NCBI RefSeq assembly: GCF_018687715.1
Contig: NC_056765.1
Coordinates: forward strand, 17,498,894 to 17,562,893
Direction of reading: 5' to 3'
Source of the DNA: Carya illinoinensis
Taxonomy: Eukaryota; Streptophyta; Magnoliopsida; Fagales; Juglandaceae
Length of the DNA stretch: 64,000 nucleotides
Below the pieces are notes generated by a model. That model was not told where the DNA came from. It saw only the letters and a list, made by a program, of their open reading frames with translations, and did not search any database. This document shows, in pieces, positions 46,682-58,640 of the stretch. Every line of letters starts with the position of its first letter. Positions within the stretch are counted from its first letter, which is position 1. A program made the position numbers and the translations under genes.

Positions 46682-47339
46682 ACAGGTGAGGGGTAGGGGA
46701 GAAAGTGAGAAACACGGATGGGGGAGAAATCCTCATTTTTTCAACTACAACCAATTCTAGTTTACATTTCATAAAACTCGTGTCAAGCAATGACTGGGGG
46801 TGTAAAATATTTATTTACACCACATCCTGCTCCCAGGCGGACCCAATTCAATACCTTCCTCTTTCAAAGATAAAAGCAATCAACATTTTGGCTAATGGTC
46901 TATCACAAGCAAATTGGCATCTATACAAAAAATACTGCACTTTTAATCTGTAGGCCAACATTTCTCTCTATCTTATCTTAGGAATTCTTTCATACAAGGA
47001 TTACAGAAATGCAGCTAAAGGTGAGGGTATCAACTTCTGTTTCTTGTAATAAGAGGGAACCACTGCATCGCGGAAAATTGCATGAAACTTACATTACAAA
47101 ATGACATCGGGTGATTGGAGCCATGCACATAAAGAGATGAATGGTCTCACCTTCACGCATCGGCATTCAGAATCTATTAACATGGGATGTCTCATCTCAG
47201 AAATTAACCTATTCTTGAAACCATCTATTTCTTGTCAAATGCCAACAAACAGTTGCCCTAGCCAATGCATCATTCATTGAACACTCATTTCCATCCCTCC
47301 CTGCCCCCCCAAAAGAAAAAATGGTAAGGTTAATGTACA

Positions 47340-50300
47340 TCAACCTACAAACTCATGAATCATGCCTCCAAATTCCCTTCTAATAAGGTGATCCTCCTGC
47401 TGTTGCAACTGCGGTTGCTGATGCTGTGCATTCTCTGCACCATGCCTGAGACCCAGGGTAAGGGACACAGCTCCTGGTCCACTACTCTCAAGTCCATTTC
47501 TCTGGTACGGCATAAAACCCATTGATGACCCATCCATGCTTGTTGGAATCTGACAATCTATTCTCGACCGCTTCTCTTGGTTCCACTGTTCCGCACTACG
47601 TCCACGTCCCGTGCTCAGGGCCGAGCCTGTCCCTAAGCATTCCATTTGCTTATTACTTGGATTGTTGGAGGATTGATCATGATCAGGATGGTTGTTACCT
47701 TCAACAGCAGAGTTTTTATCATTCTTGCTTGGATTTTGGTTGGCATCTGCCAAGCCTTTGGTTTCGAGCATGTGTATTTCTTCTACCATTGGCTTCCAGA
47801 CCCGTACTCGGGCATTTATGAACCAGTTTGACACCTGCAATTTCTCAGTCAAAATATCATTGTGGTAACAAAAGAGCATTATAGCCATAACTCATGTTTT
47901 AGTTGCAAAAGATCAATATGGCCATGACTAAAGTTTTTCGTCCTTGAAGCGTAGTTTTTTCTTGATAATTTATCCATTAAACTTGAGACGGTGAAGAAAA
48001 AGTATAATAACAAAACTGTTCCAGCAATCATAATTTAGGTCAGATCCTCGAGTATGTAATAGCATGAACTCCTTGGCACATTTGCATATAAATTAATGAT
48101 AGTTAACTTGGGAGAAAAATAGAATGATTACTAACATATGCATAATTACATCAATTCGTAAAAGGTCATTGGGCATACAAGTTGTGCAACAAACAAGACC
48201 GTACCTGGTTTCGAGATAGACCTGTTTGAGTGGCTAACATGTGCTTGTCTGTGTCAGTGGGGTACCTAAAACAGGGTTGATAAAGAGAAAAAAAATATTA
48301 CAACTTTGGGGGGAGAGAGAGAGAGAGAGAGACAGAGAGGGGGGGCTTACGGGTGAAGAAAATGCTCAAATAGCCAAGCTCTAAGTATTGCCACTGAACG
48401 TTCTGGGAGGCCTCTCTGGGGCCTCCAGACGTGTTGTTGGGTTTCAAGATAGCCCACATTGCCCCCACCATATTTGTGCCTTTGCAAGCTCTGATCCAAG
48501 TACCTTAGCTTTGGTGTATTTGCATCACCCTTACAATTGCTTGTGCCAGTGGTAGGCGATGACAAATCCTCCCCTGTTGCTTTTCTTATATACTTCAGCT
48601 GGTCTGTGATGGCATTCTTCAGGAATCGGAAGTGCCTAGAAACCGACCTGAGAGCCAAAGAGACGTAAGGGGTGGCAGAACTGAGACCTGCTACTGATTC
48701 AAACGATGAAACCACCATCTGCATTTGCTGATGGTATTGCTTGTACCTTCTGCAAACCTTTCAAAAGTACAACCACACAGAGTCACCAATCAGGGTTTAA
48801 GATGGATTGATGAGCAATACTACTAGTTAATTAGACGGTGTTTTCATTCTCACAAGTAAAGATTAAAATACGTAAGTGACTAGATTTGTGCCAAAGTATC
48901 CATGACACTGTACAAAAGAAGAAACTCATCAAGACAAAGCTCTATAGTTTCCAGGTAAGATAAGTTGATAAAAATGCACAATAAGAAATTTTCATCGAGC
49001 CCTCGAAGAGAAAGAACAGATGAAAAGTGTTGTCTACTCATCCTATGATGAAGAAAATCAATGCTGACCAAATTGGAATTGAGCTGGAATTCACATAAGC
49101 TCTGTTTCACAATATAATTAGGTTGTGGGACATTGCAAGACAAACAAATTGGGTCTCATAATTTCAATTAAGAGACTTCAAGAGAAATGGTGGGAACTGT
49201 CAACTAAAAATCTTATCACAACGTCCACATGTAGAGAAGAGCTCCCAAATATTTACTTGACAAAGTGGGCCATCCATAATTGCGGTTCTTTTTTCCCTGA
49301 AGCTACACTAAAGATTCGAAGTAGTTCATTGATTATTTATTTTTCTCATTGAACCAATAAGTATTTACAGTTAACATGGGCTATCACTGTAATACCTAGC
49401 AAATTTGGAGCAAAGAATGTATAGTTTCGTACAGTTTACTCTGATGTTTTTAAAAAGGAAATTGGGATGTAGGCTCTCATAAGAGTGAACTAGATCACTG
49501 CAGTTGTATAATAAATGTATAAGAAAGAGTGCTTGCAATAAAATTATGAACCATATTTCCCAATATTGGGCCTCAGACTCCCTTCTAGAGTGAGTTAGAT
49601 CATTGTCAATCAGACTTCCATTTGATCTAGTATGGATTTCACAATTCCTACTAAAATTAGATAACTTCCATAATCAATACAATTGGGCACCTTTAGAGTT
49701 GCATCAGAAGTCAGTATCGATCTATAAATTGAAGAAGGAATTTCATTTTGAAATTTTAACTTGGAAGCATTTTCATTCATAATGGAAGAGAAAAATTTAA
49801 AATTTAAAAAAAAAAAATTTAAAAAAAAAAACATTTTAACTCATAAAATAAGCATATAAAAACTGTGAAAGCAATCTAGAACCGATAAAAATATTTAAGC
49901 CCATCTGTATTCAAAGATGATAGCAAGAAGGTAAAACAAAAATCAATGACAATTATAGAAATGGCAAAATGGACAGGATAAAGTTTTCAAACCAATATGG
50001 ACGTGTAATTGAGGGATGAGCTATGGTGTCCCATCACCTCGAAGAATGCTAACAATTGGATTTGGTCGATCAGTCCTCTTACAACCCTAATAGATTTGGT
50101 CCAATCACCACTAAAATGGTGTGAATGCAAATGACTACCCGTATCTCACAGGCAGAAAATTGTAAATGTTGGGATTGGACAGTTTTATCTGTAATCCATT
50201 TCTTTTCAATATGGACCTTTATTTGTTCACATTTAATTACTGAATTACAAGCGATGGTCTTGCAGCCCGGTGGCATTTGCTCCCCTCTCATGAGGAATGC

Positions 50301-53300
50301 TTGGGGAACAAGTCTCCATAACCCAACCCCCATTATTTGCAATGGCATCTAGTATAAGCTTAATATGACCTATATAAGCTGATAAAGATTGTGATACCAC
50401 ATTTGATGAAGGATATCAAGGATTAGATGTGAAGGAGTTTGTTGAATCCCCTAGTGAGTGTGCACTAGGTTAATCCAGGCTATATATGCAAGTGTGGGAA
50501 GCTCCAATCATGATTAATCCCTTAATCATTATACCTAACTTAAGTTTATTTGGGAAATAGGAAGGGTAACTTTTAATGAATCATCTTGGGACTGCCACCC
50601 TCCAAGATCAAGGAAGAAGTAAAATAACAAGAAGAATTTGTGAAAAGAGTTGACCATATCATCTCCTACTGGGATTTTTACATGCAATATACTTCATATG
50701 GATTGGTTCAAACCAAGCTATGATTGAGATGTATAGAACTAGGGCTTTATACTAGCAGCCAAGACCAACTTTAAGGAAACCGAATAGCTTATCCAAACAT
50801 AAAAATAGATTGATCTGTGTATCCCCAACCACAATTCAATCAGTTTTAGAAAGATATTTCAAACTTTTGACCAACAACAATATAATCTAGTTCATAATAA
50901 GATTGTTCAGAGAGCGGACCTTAGTTATGCTATCTACGCACCATGTTCATAGTCAACTACATGGTAACATAGGAAACAGCACAACAAATAAATCCAAAGT
51001 AGATACTGTGCGAGGAAGTACCACAAATTCACCAATTAACCAACTTGGTTCCAAAGTTAAGAAGCCATTTTTGAGTCTATAAAATTACTGATATTTACTA
51101 ATCATAATAAAACGGTCAACATTTATTGATTATTATTACCAGGTATATGCAGTTACATACAGTAATTATCATAGTAACTTTCAAAACAAAGCCCCGGCCC
51201 CAGTTCCAATCCCAAAAAACATTGTCACATTGTATTTTCTTATTATTCTTCTGCCAATGTGGATACTGACTCTCATGCTATGAGAACTACTCCAAAGAGT
51301 GTCATTTTCTATATGCATGCAGTTTCACTCGGCATTTCATTTCATTTATGGTTTGGAACTTCACATAGAGCTTATATCTTGATTTATGGTTCTGATTTTT
51401 AACAATTGTGTAGAATTATTTTGCACAATAACCTGGACCATTAGTTTCACTCAGCATTTCCCTTCATTTCTGTTTGAAACTTCACCTAGAGCTTATATCT
51501 TGATTTATGGTTCTGATTTTTAACAATTATGTAGAATTATTTTGCACTTTAATCTGGACTATGACATGTGAAGCCTTGAAACATTTCCAAACTAGTTTGT
51601 TATAGACATTGAGCATACCAAATACGCGGGGGGGGGGGGGGGGGGGGGGGGGGGATCCAATAACTTTTACATATTTATACACACGAAAGTTAATTGTTTC
51701 CAGCAATTTAATTGATCTACTCAAAACAATAATCTTAAAAATATCATGCAATATTCACTTTAACATCATTCCAGTGAATCTACACATACATGCATTTATC
51801 TATCTATGTATCACCAAAACACATTGATGAAAACAAGGTTCATTATTGGTAAAAGATCAATGAATAACCAACCTCCTCCTGCATATATATGAGTTTTGCC
51901 TTCTTTTGTTGGTACTCAGGCCACAAAGACTCACAAGAGCTACTCGCAACTCTGCCCTCACCATTTATGTCATTCGAACGATAAAATGTGGAGGACGAAG
52001 CACCTGAATTATTACCGATTGGGCCAACCTCAGTTTCAGTCGCATTCAAAGCATCACCTGAAGAACGAACTTCTCCAGACATCCTCACAGACAGCTCACA
52101 TGTTTTGGTGATTTTTGAGCCACTTGTGCCACAGAGTTCATCCAACAGCTGCTGAGCGGGCTTCAAGAACTTTGAACTCTTCAAAATAGTTGCATATCCA
52201 GTGAATGGGCCGAGAGGACCTGTGTTTCGATAAGTGTTACTAGAAATCCCGACTATATCTTCAAGAGGTTTTCCACATCCTTTACTGATTATAGATGGCT
52301 TTGCTACAGCACAAAAATAACCAGACTTCATAGCTTTCAAATCTTGAGGATCTTTTGAAACTGTAGCCCTTGAGTGTAAATCTTCTGAACCACATCCCTC
52401 TCCAAACTGAGCTACAGGCAGTTTTGAAGTTGAATTTGATGAAAGCGATAGAGATAGACCCTGTGGATTGGAATCACTCACAATATTCCTCAATTCTCCA
52501 TCACTCTTTTTAACTGGAAAACCCAACTGACCACCCCACTGATGGCAATTCCCAACTGGTCTATTTGTCCAAGCACTAGAATCATTGAAACATAACACGT
52601 CTGACTGATTTCCATATGTTGGAAGTAGAGCAAGTTCATTCACACCCTCCGCCCATGTACCACGAGCAGTGTCTCTGACGTTCTGCTGCACATGAGAAGC
52701 CATTTCTATTCCATGGGTTCTGTTAGAAGCGGATAAGAAACCATCTTGGAAACTATTTTGGTAAACTACAGATGTAAAAGGCATCTCCCTTGAATGCTTT
52801 TGTCCATCTTGACCTGAAATCTCACTACATGGATTCTTCAATGGAGACCGAACGTCTTGGAACTCATTATAACTAGGTTTCATATATTTTGGATACGCAG
52901 AAATGTTGCTTACTTCCCCAAAAAACATAGGACTTGGAGTATTGCTCTCACTGCCCACTGAACCACTTGCATAGCTCACCATCCAATCACAGTTTTGCTG
53001 TGAACCAAGGCTTTTCCAATCTCCACAATTCTGTGGCTCAATGGAGGCTTTAGATAAAGGATTAAAATTGGATGACATTGGGAGGGATGAATTCGCAAAT
53101 GGAGCATCCTCGGCTACAATAGGCCTTCCAATTTGAGCGGCATCTATTTCTTGGTGTACCATGGCATCTCGTTGCATTGATATAACATTTGACTTCATTG
53201 AAATATTGACCATTTCTGGTGAATAAACAGTTGGGTCATAAAGTAAACTGGCATTATTAACATTTCGAACTTGAACAAGATCTGGGTTTAGCCTCAGGTT

Positions 53301-53435
53301 GAACGGTAATTGTTCCAAATTGTCAGGGAAATCTTCTAAACGGAGGGTTGGGTTTGAACCTTGTGGCACTCTCAACTTATCACGCCGGCTTTGCTGCGCT
53401 ACATGCAAATCTGGCCTAAAGCTGCTCATCTCCAT
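47340..53435 (-). CDS. BEL1-like TALE homeodomain transcription factor (4 coding exons)
   Basis: Exons (minus strand): 53435-51873, 48757-48351, 48265-48205, 47834-47340; introns of 3115, 85 and 370 bp all have GT...AG ends and join in frame to 841 residues. Start chosen at the first ATG giving [20 protein letters not shown]; the QQSRRDKLR motif (14-22) occurs in several BEL1-like proteins. Domains: ZIBEL-like GLSLSLSS (~326-333); SKY box [19 protein letters not shown] (417-435); BELL domain (~507-580, [15 protein letters not shown] then [16 protein letters not shown]); TALE homeodomain (~632-694) with the three-residue loop extension PYP (657-659) and helix 3 [16 protein letters not shown]-terminal ZIBEL motif [10 protein letters not shown] (~799-808). 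The 61-bp exon 3 is the conserved BELL-family exon. BELL proteins heterodimerise with KNOX partners through SKY/BELL and bind TGAC-type sites in the nucleus to control meristem and organ patterning. The N-terminus is long for the family (Arabidopsis members ~430-740). The orthology group is not decided. Confidence 0.93.
48312..48331. repeat. (GA)n in the 85-bp intron of the BEL1-like gene
   Basis: On the sense strand this is a CT tract between the exon-2 donor and exon 3. It occupies much of an unusually short intron. Confidence 0.85.
51628..51654. repeat. 27-base poly-G tract in intron 1 of the BEL1-like gene
   Basis: Uninterrupted run of 27 G on the plus strand, that is poly-C on the sense strand, about 220 bp inside the 5' end of the 3.1-kb intron. 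Confidence 0.95.
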
Positions 53436-53609
53436 CGACTAAATCACTAGCCTACTCACTCTTGCATTTGAAAATACCTATTCAAATGGCGTAACAGCTC
53501 TTTAGGCCCCCAAAAACCTCGATAGTGTCTGCTGCTCCAGAACTCAGAAAGCACCTATATCTTTTGGCACCCATCGTAAGCTGAGTAGTGGCATTCTACG
53601 AGCACTTTC
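53436..53609 (-). promoter_or_regulatory. Probable 5' UTR part of the BEL1-like gene next to the start codon
   Basis: Upstream of the ATG the minus strand runs without another in-frame ATG-led ORF to a good acceptor (TATTACAG ending at 53610). BELL genes commonly have an intron in the 5' UTR, so exon 1 of the transcript probably lies further upstream. Confidence 0.4.
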
Positions 53610-54569
53610 CTGTAATACCATCATGTTTAAAGTTCATATAATCAAATTTAAGTTACCAGAATAATAAAAAGGCTCTTCTACATTGAACCTCAGTGCATTC
53701 ATAAAATACCAGCGTCAGCAGAGAGAGAGAGGTTATAATAAAGAACAGATGTACGATATCGGTGGAATGTACGAAGCAAAAGACAACGAAAGCGTCGACA
53801 CAAAAACTACTCCACGGTACATTTCACCCCGAGAGAGAGAGACAGAGAGAGAGAGAGAGCCCTCTTTTGTTCTATGTCTATTGCTTGTCATTCTTTCTTA
53901 CTGGCTTAACTTTTTCATGGCAACAAATTACTCTACAGCGTTCACCAGCAAAGCGACATAATTTCGCACACGCCGCTCCCAAACTTTCCCACAAACAGTG
54001 CAATTCACTTCATGTCGGCATACTTCAACATGATCATCACCCAAAAGCGGAAAAGGAAAAAAAAAAAAAAAAAAGCTCCAGATCAATACGAAACGCAAAA
54101 GACCCTATCTACATGAACTACAACCGGTACTCCAGCCCTTCACGGTTCCACCCTGGGGCCATCCTCCCAAGTCATACAGAAACCCTAATCCAATTCTCCA
54201 GTACTCCATAAACCCATCAAGAAAGCTACAGAGTTAATAACATACACTCCAAGCTACAGATCCAGCTGACTGAGCTTAAAAAAGCTCGAAACCTTGTCGC
54301 TGAAAAGGATCTTGAAGCTAAACTTCATACATAAACCATGTAAAAGAAGGTTATATTTTCTCGAAGGAATATTCCAGTCTCGAACTGTCATAATTCAAGA
54401 AAGGTCCATGAAACGAAAGAGATAAACCATAAAAGAGAGCATACTTATAGTTCACACAACTCCAACCCATGGTAGATCGTTATCCATCTAGTGCCCGGCC
54501 AAGTTCAAAAAACCATTACATCTCAGCGACAAAACTTGGCAAAAACAAAAAGAGTTCGCATGTAAGTTT

Positions 54570-54925
54570 ACCTCCGAAACCAAGCTACAGTAGTCTAGAT
54601 CTCAATCATCAGAAGGGCCCGATTAAACGCGAACTGGATACCAAACTCCGGTTGGAATTGATTCCGTGGCCGAGTCCGGCGAGGTTACGAAGAGTGGCAG
54701 GTTAGCTATGAGAGCGAGCTTGAGCCACTGAACAACAATAATTGCGAAGCAAATAATCGCCGTCAGCTTTGACGTCTAAAGCGCGCTTACACCTGTTTTA
54801 ATAACGCGTACATTAGCCGTTGGTTTTAACGGCGGTACGCTCATGTGCGTCTATGTCTCCTGTGGGGGTCCTTTCAAATCAACTGGAATCTTGCACTCAA
54901 TATAATCTTGGCGTGATATAAAAGG
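54570..54925 (-). promoter_or_regulatory. Candidate first untranslated exon and core promoter of the BEL1-like gene
   Basis: A donor-like CGGAG/GTAAAC lies at about 54572 on the minus strand, and a TATA-like CTTTTATATCACG at about 54913-54925. Together they would give a leader exon of ~300 bp and a ~960-bp UTR intron ending at 53610. No transcript evidence; inference from spacing only. Confidence 0.25.
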
Positions 54926-55223
54926 CAGCGTGTGTTAATTCTGAGAAACACCCTCGATAGACATCTTTAATTACTGAAGATGCCACTCTTATGTGTGGAT
55001 ATTATTTTTTTTTTTTTTGTAAAGGATGTGTGGATATTATTGAATACTGATTATTCTTCTCAATTGTATTTATTATATTTCTATTCATACATTAATTATT
55101 GAATGTGACGTTAAAAATTGTTAAGAAATTATTGGTTGAAACGAATAAATATCGTTTTTCAATTTTTTTTCTTTTTTTGGAAGAACTGAGATTGCATCAA
55201 TATGTCATAAACCATTCCTTTGA

Positions 55224-56655
55224 TTTTTTTTTTTTTTTTTTTTTTATGAAACCAACAAAATGCCTCATTCATTCGTAGTAAAAGAGTTACATTGCAACAA
55301 CATAACCTTAACATCTCTCTAATCACTAACTCACTGAATTCTCTTCACTAATACAAGCCATTTCACTAACAATTAAACTAATGATTTCTGAACCATTCCC
55401 CTTCTATTCTTAGAGCTCTCTTAGTCAATTCATGAGCCACACAATTCCCTTCTCTATGTATGAAATTCACAGACCAGTCAGGCCTCAAACTCAACCTGCT
55501 TCGAATATTAGCATACATCTGCTCCATCCATGCATAATTTTCCCTTACATCTGTTACCCCTTTGATCACCCTGTTAGCATCTCCTTCAAATACTACATTC
55601 CTGACATCCAGCTCCATAACAAGTTCCATAACTCTCCATAGAGCCGCTGCTTCACCCATATCAGAGCTACCACTAAACAATTTTGAAGAACTAAAAGAAA
55701 ACAGAACCTCTCCCACATGATTCCTTCCTGCTATGCCCAATCCCAATCTGTAATTAGTCTTGTCAATAGCTGCATCAAAGTTTACCTTTGAAATTCCTTC
55801 ATCTGGTGGCATCCATTTTGTATATTTCCTTGTCTGATGCATAGGCCCCTTCATCTGGTTTAGTTCAGCATGAGCGCTTTTATAGTTTCTGAGACTGGTC
55901 AGTGCTTCATTGAGAACTTTACTTGGTTTTTCGAATTTCCCTTTAAAAATCATCATATTCCTCCCTGTCCACAGCCCTCTCAAAATCATGGCTACCTCTT
56001 CTAATTTGCTCTGCTGCAATTTGGTCTGCATATCAGACCACACCTGGAAAAAATCTTTTTCTTCACATATCCATTTCTGAAGTCCACTTCCACTTTCAAC
56101 CCATACATTACTTGCAGCTGGACAGGACCATAGCACATGACATACTGTTTCTGCATCTCCATGACAGATATTACAAGTAGCATCTTCTATTATTTTTCTC
56201 TGCACTAGGTTTTGCCTTGTTGGTAATATGCCTTTCAGTGCCTTCCACACAAACTGTTTTGTAGAATTAGGAACATTTAGACTCCAAACCCCTTCCCAAA
56301 TTTGTTGCTGAGTTTGTCTACTAAAACATTCCCCAAGCCTCGATCTTCCCATGTCATTGCCTAAATGATAAGCACTTCTCATAGAAAACCTGCCATCCTT
56401 AGTAAAGCCCCATAAAATTCTATCTTCCTCACCATGCCAACTTAAAGGTATACTGCATATCTGAGCAGCATCTTCCTTACTAAACATATCACCTACCAAC
56501 CTCTCATTCCAGCAATGAAGATCCTCAAAGATAAGGGAGCTTACCTTCGAGTCTGCATGTAATGTATTAATAGGTGATCTAACTTTGAAATCTGAACCAT
56601 TAGGAAACCATTTATTGTTCCATATATATGGATCAAATTCTTCAATGCAATTCAT
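55224..56655 (-). mobile_element. 5'-truncated LINE with poly-A tail (poly-T at 55224-55245)
   Basis: The minus-strand element carries a single intact 425-codon ORF (56655-55378), then a ~130-bp 3' UTR and a 22-base A tail (T run at 55224-55245). EN and RT are missing. On the 5' side it abuts a family-A MITE core. No clear TSD. Confidence 0.8.
55378..56655 (-). CDS. LINE ORF2 C-terminal fragment: zf-RVT and RNase H (RVT_3), uninterrupted
   Basis: 425 codons without a stop. N-terminal NNKWFPNGSDFKVRSPIN is the post-RT 'IWxDKWLP' region. It continues with DRILWGFTKDGRFSMRSAYH, WSLNVPNSTKQFVWKALKGI, LPTRQNLVQRKI, the zf-RVT Cys/His block CNICHGDAETVCHVLWSCP (~172-190), and an RNase H-like domain (~289-415) with VNFDAAID, GEAAALWRVMEL, VVFEGDANRVI and IHREGNCVAHELTKRA, keeping the D, E and D positions of the fold. 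The start is the first ATG after the truncation point, so the native N-terminus is lost. Nothing suggests that it is expressed or domesticated, but the open frame stands out against the broken LINEs elsewhere in the window, implying a recent insertion. Confidence 0.75.
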   Translation of the reverse strand: MNCIEEFDPYIWNNKWFPNGSDFKVRSPINTLHADSKVSSLIFEDLHCWNERLVGDMFSKEDAAQICSIPLSWHGEEDRILWGFTKDGRFSMRSAYHLGNDMGRSRLGECFSRQTQQQIWEGVWSLNVPNSTKQFVWKALKGILPTRQNLVQRKIIEDATCNICHGDAETVCHVLWSCPAASNVWVESGSGLQKWICEEKDFFQVWSDMQTKLQQSKLEEVAMILRGLWTGRNMMIFKGKFEKPSKVLNEALTSLRNYKSAHAELNQMKGPMHQTRKYTKWMPPDEGISKVNFDAAIDKTNYRLGLGIAGRNHVGEVLFSFSSSKLFSGSSDMGEAAALWRVMELVMELDVRNVVFEGDANRVIKGVTDVRENYAWMEQMYANIRSRLSLRPDWSVNFIHREGNCVAHELTKRALRIEGEWFRNH

Positions 56656-56775
56656 TAATTTTGTAACATAAAATATAATAAATAATTCAATTTTTTCAAA
56701 TCTTAAAATAAAAAATAATATTTTAATAATATTTTATTTAACTTTTATCTAATTTTATATCATCTGTATAAACAA
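56656..56775 (-). repeat. MITE-like repeat family A, partial inverted copy
   Basis: The core ATAAAATATAATAAATAATT then TTCAATTTTTTCAAAT matches the other inverted copies (17.3 and 60.2 kb). It ends around ATCATCTGTATAAACAAAC. One end is cut by the LINE. Confidence 0.5.
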
Positions 56776-56883
56776 ACAAATTATATTTCTTGTTCCTAAA
56801 TATTGTCAACCCAAGCTTACATGATGCAACAAAAATTGGTAGTTTGGAATTTTACAAGTTGAATATGATTCATGTTAAATCAA

Positions 56884-57694
56884 AGTTGCGTTTGAATGTT
56901 AAACTAAGCTGAATTATTTATAAACAGTGAGTTGAGTTTAGAATGAGTTATGTGAGGTTTATCTAAAATGAGTTTAGATATATTTGGACGTTAAGATGAG
57001 TTTAATACTATTTATTAAAAGTTGAAAAATATTGTGAATCTCACTTATAAAGAGGTATTGAATTGAAAAAAATTGTGGATCCCAAATGTAAAAAGGTTTT
57101 GAGATTAAGTGTATGTTTGGAATTGTGATGGAAAATATAACTTATAACTTTAGAGCTTATAGCTTATAACTTATAACTTAAGCAACAAGTTCTACTATTA
57201 AAAGTTTATTTATTGTTTGGTAACCATACGTTTAAAGTACTTTCAAATATGTTACATTTGTTTGAAAACAAATTAAAAAAGTGATTTATGCGATAGAAAT
57301 GACTATAATTTAAGTTTTTAAAAATTATGACTATATTATTAAAAGTTTAAAAGTTATAATTATCTAAAAATTATATAGGTATTTTCGCCCATTAACAATC
57401 TTTTAAAATTTAAACTACATCCGGGATTATTTAGAAAAGTATGTTTGAAGAAAAGTATCAAAATGATGATTTTCTTCAAATGTACTTTTTAACTTATTTG
57501 AAATTAAAAAATATTTTAATATGTAATATTTAAACAACTTATTTTTTTCATTAAAGAGGTTTTAAAACTATTTAAGCACTTTTTAAAACTCCAAACGCAA
57601 TTCCAAACAAGCCCTAAATGAGTTTAATAATTTGATAGTTAAGTATTTAAATATTAGACTCAGTTTAAAATAGTTTTACAATCCAACGGAGCCT
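56884..57694. mobile_element. Outer MITE-like element split by a nested MITE
   Basis: The left end GTTGCGTTTGAATGTTAAACT and the inverse of the right end GCTCCGTTGGATTGTAAAACT agree at about 15 of 21 bases. The interior is interrupted by the TAA-flanked element at 57109-57614; on both sides the host sequence has GAGTTTA-type motifs. Confidence 0.4.
57109..57614. mobile_element. Tourist/PIF-Harbinger-like MITE with TAA target duplication
   Basis: 506 bp flanked by TAA at 57106-57108 and 57615-57617. Terminal inverted repeats: GTGTATGTTTGGAATTGTG on the left and the inverse of the right end GGGCTTGTTTGGAATTGCG. Three-base TAA/TTA duplications are typical of PIF/Harbinger. No coding content. 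Confidence 0.65.
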
Positions 57695-58344
57695 TAAAGT
57701 CATATATGAGTTAATTCTAATCTAACCCATGTAATTAAATATATCAAAACCTCAACCTTGAAAGCAAAATTTCATGTTGGGTTCGAGTATATTGTCAAAA
57801 ATAGTCAACCTTAGATTTTCTTACAAGATGTTCTCGTTGATGCTTTTAATTGGCAAAATTACTCCTTTAATATATTATTCAAATTCTCTCCAAGAAATTG
57901 AATTGATGAGGTAAATTATCGTGTTCTTATTTAACTTTTTTTTTCTTCCTTTTCGTTTTCATTATAAAGATTTGAGTAATTGATATGAAAAAATGATGTG
58001 GATGACATTGTCCTTATCCAATTACAAAATATAATGTCATCATAATTGTTCATTTAACTACTTTTTTTTCAAAAAATTGTGCAATAAAATGAAAGTAATA
58101 TGCATTAATGTAGTTTGGAATTATTTAATAATCACCCAATTTTATTTGAAAGAAGGTCCAATTGTAAAAGATAGTTAGGTATCATTGAAGAAACTATGCA
58201 TTGTTTCCCACTTATGACTCTCTTTTTTTGTTTGCTACATCTTAAATAGGTGAAATCATTTCCTTAAACACCATTTTTGTGGGAATTCATTTAAATTTTT
58301 CAGTGTTGTAAAAGGATCATCAATCATATTAATCATCAATATGA

Positions 58345-58640
58345 CCTTCAGTTAGCAATACAATCAATATTCAAAAGTTCTTGATCTAAAGCAACTACTA
58401 TCTTTGCTAAGTAATGTGCAACACTATTCAGCTCTCTCTTCACATGCTGTATAGTCCACTTTGTATTACTCAACACTCGGTTGATGTCTAATACAAGACA
58501 ATGTAGCTTCCTAACAATAGGTTCCTGCATCTGAATTCTTGTAACTACCTAACTTGAATCACTCTCAAGAATTAGAGAATCGAGACCCAATTCTTGACAA
58601 AATAGAACAACAATAGACAAGCCTTTACTTTTGCAATTAT
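58345..58640 (-). pseudogene. LINE RNase H (RVT_3) C-terminal remnant
   Basis: The minus strand reads KGLSIVVLFCQELGLDSLIL, ESDSS then a stop, VVTRIQMQEPI, and KWTIQHVKRELNSVAHYLAK, the usual end of the plant LINE/retroelement RNase H domain (E.DS..VV..I, W.I.H..RE.N.VAH.LAK). One stop near 58552 and loss of the upstream half show a fragment. It is unrelated in sequence to the 55.4-kb LINE. Confidence 0.7.

Larger units (their letters stand above)
44451..47339. other. Repeat-rich intergenic stretch downstream of the BEL1-like gene
   Basis: It holds a (CT)n tract, a (GA)n/poly-G tract and AT-rich spacer. Around 44487-44797 the sequence has CCGAACCGAACTG-type motifs and ends resembling another hAT-like relic, but I could not confirm inverted termini or a TSD. 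A 99-codon ORF at 45083 is listed separately. The segment just below 47340 should hold the gene's 3' UTR. Confidence 0.4.

Noticed and set aside
47522..47821. 99-codon plus-strand ORF
   Set aside because: Antisense shadow of the last BEL1-like exon.
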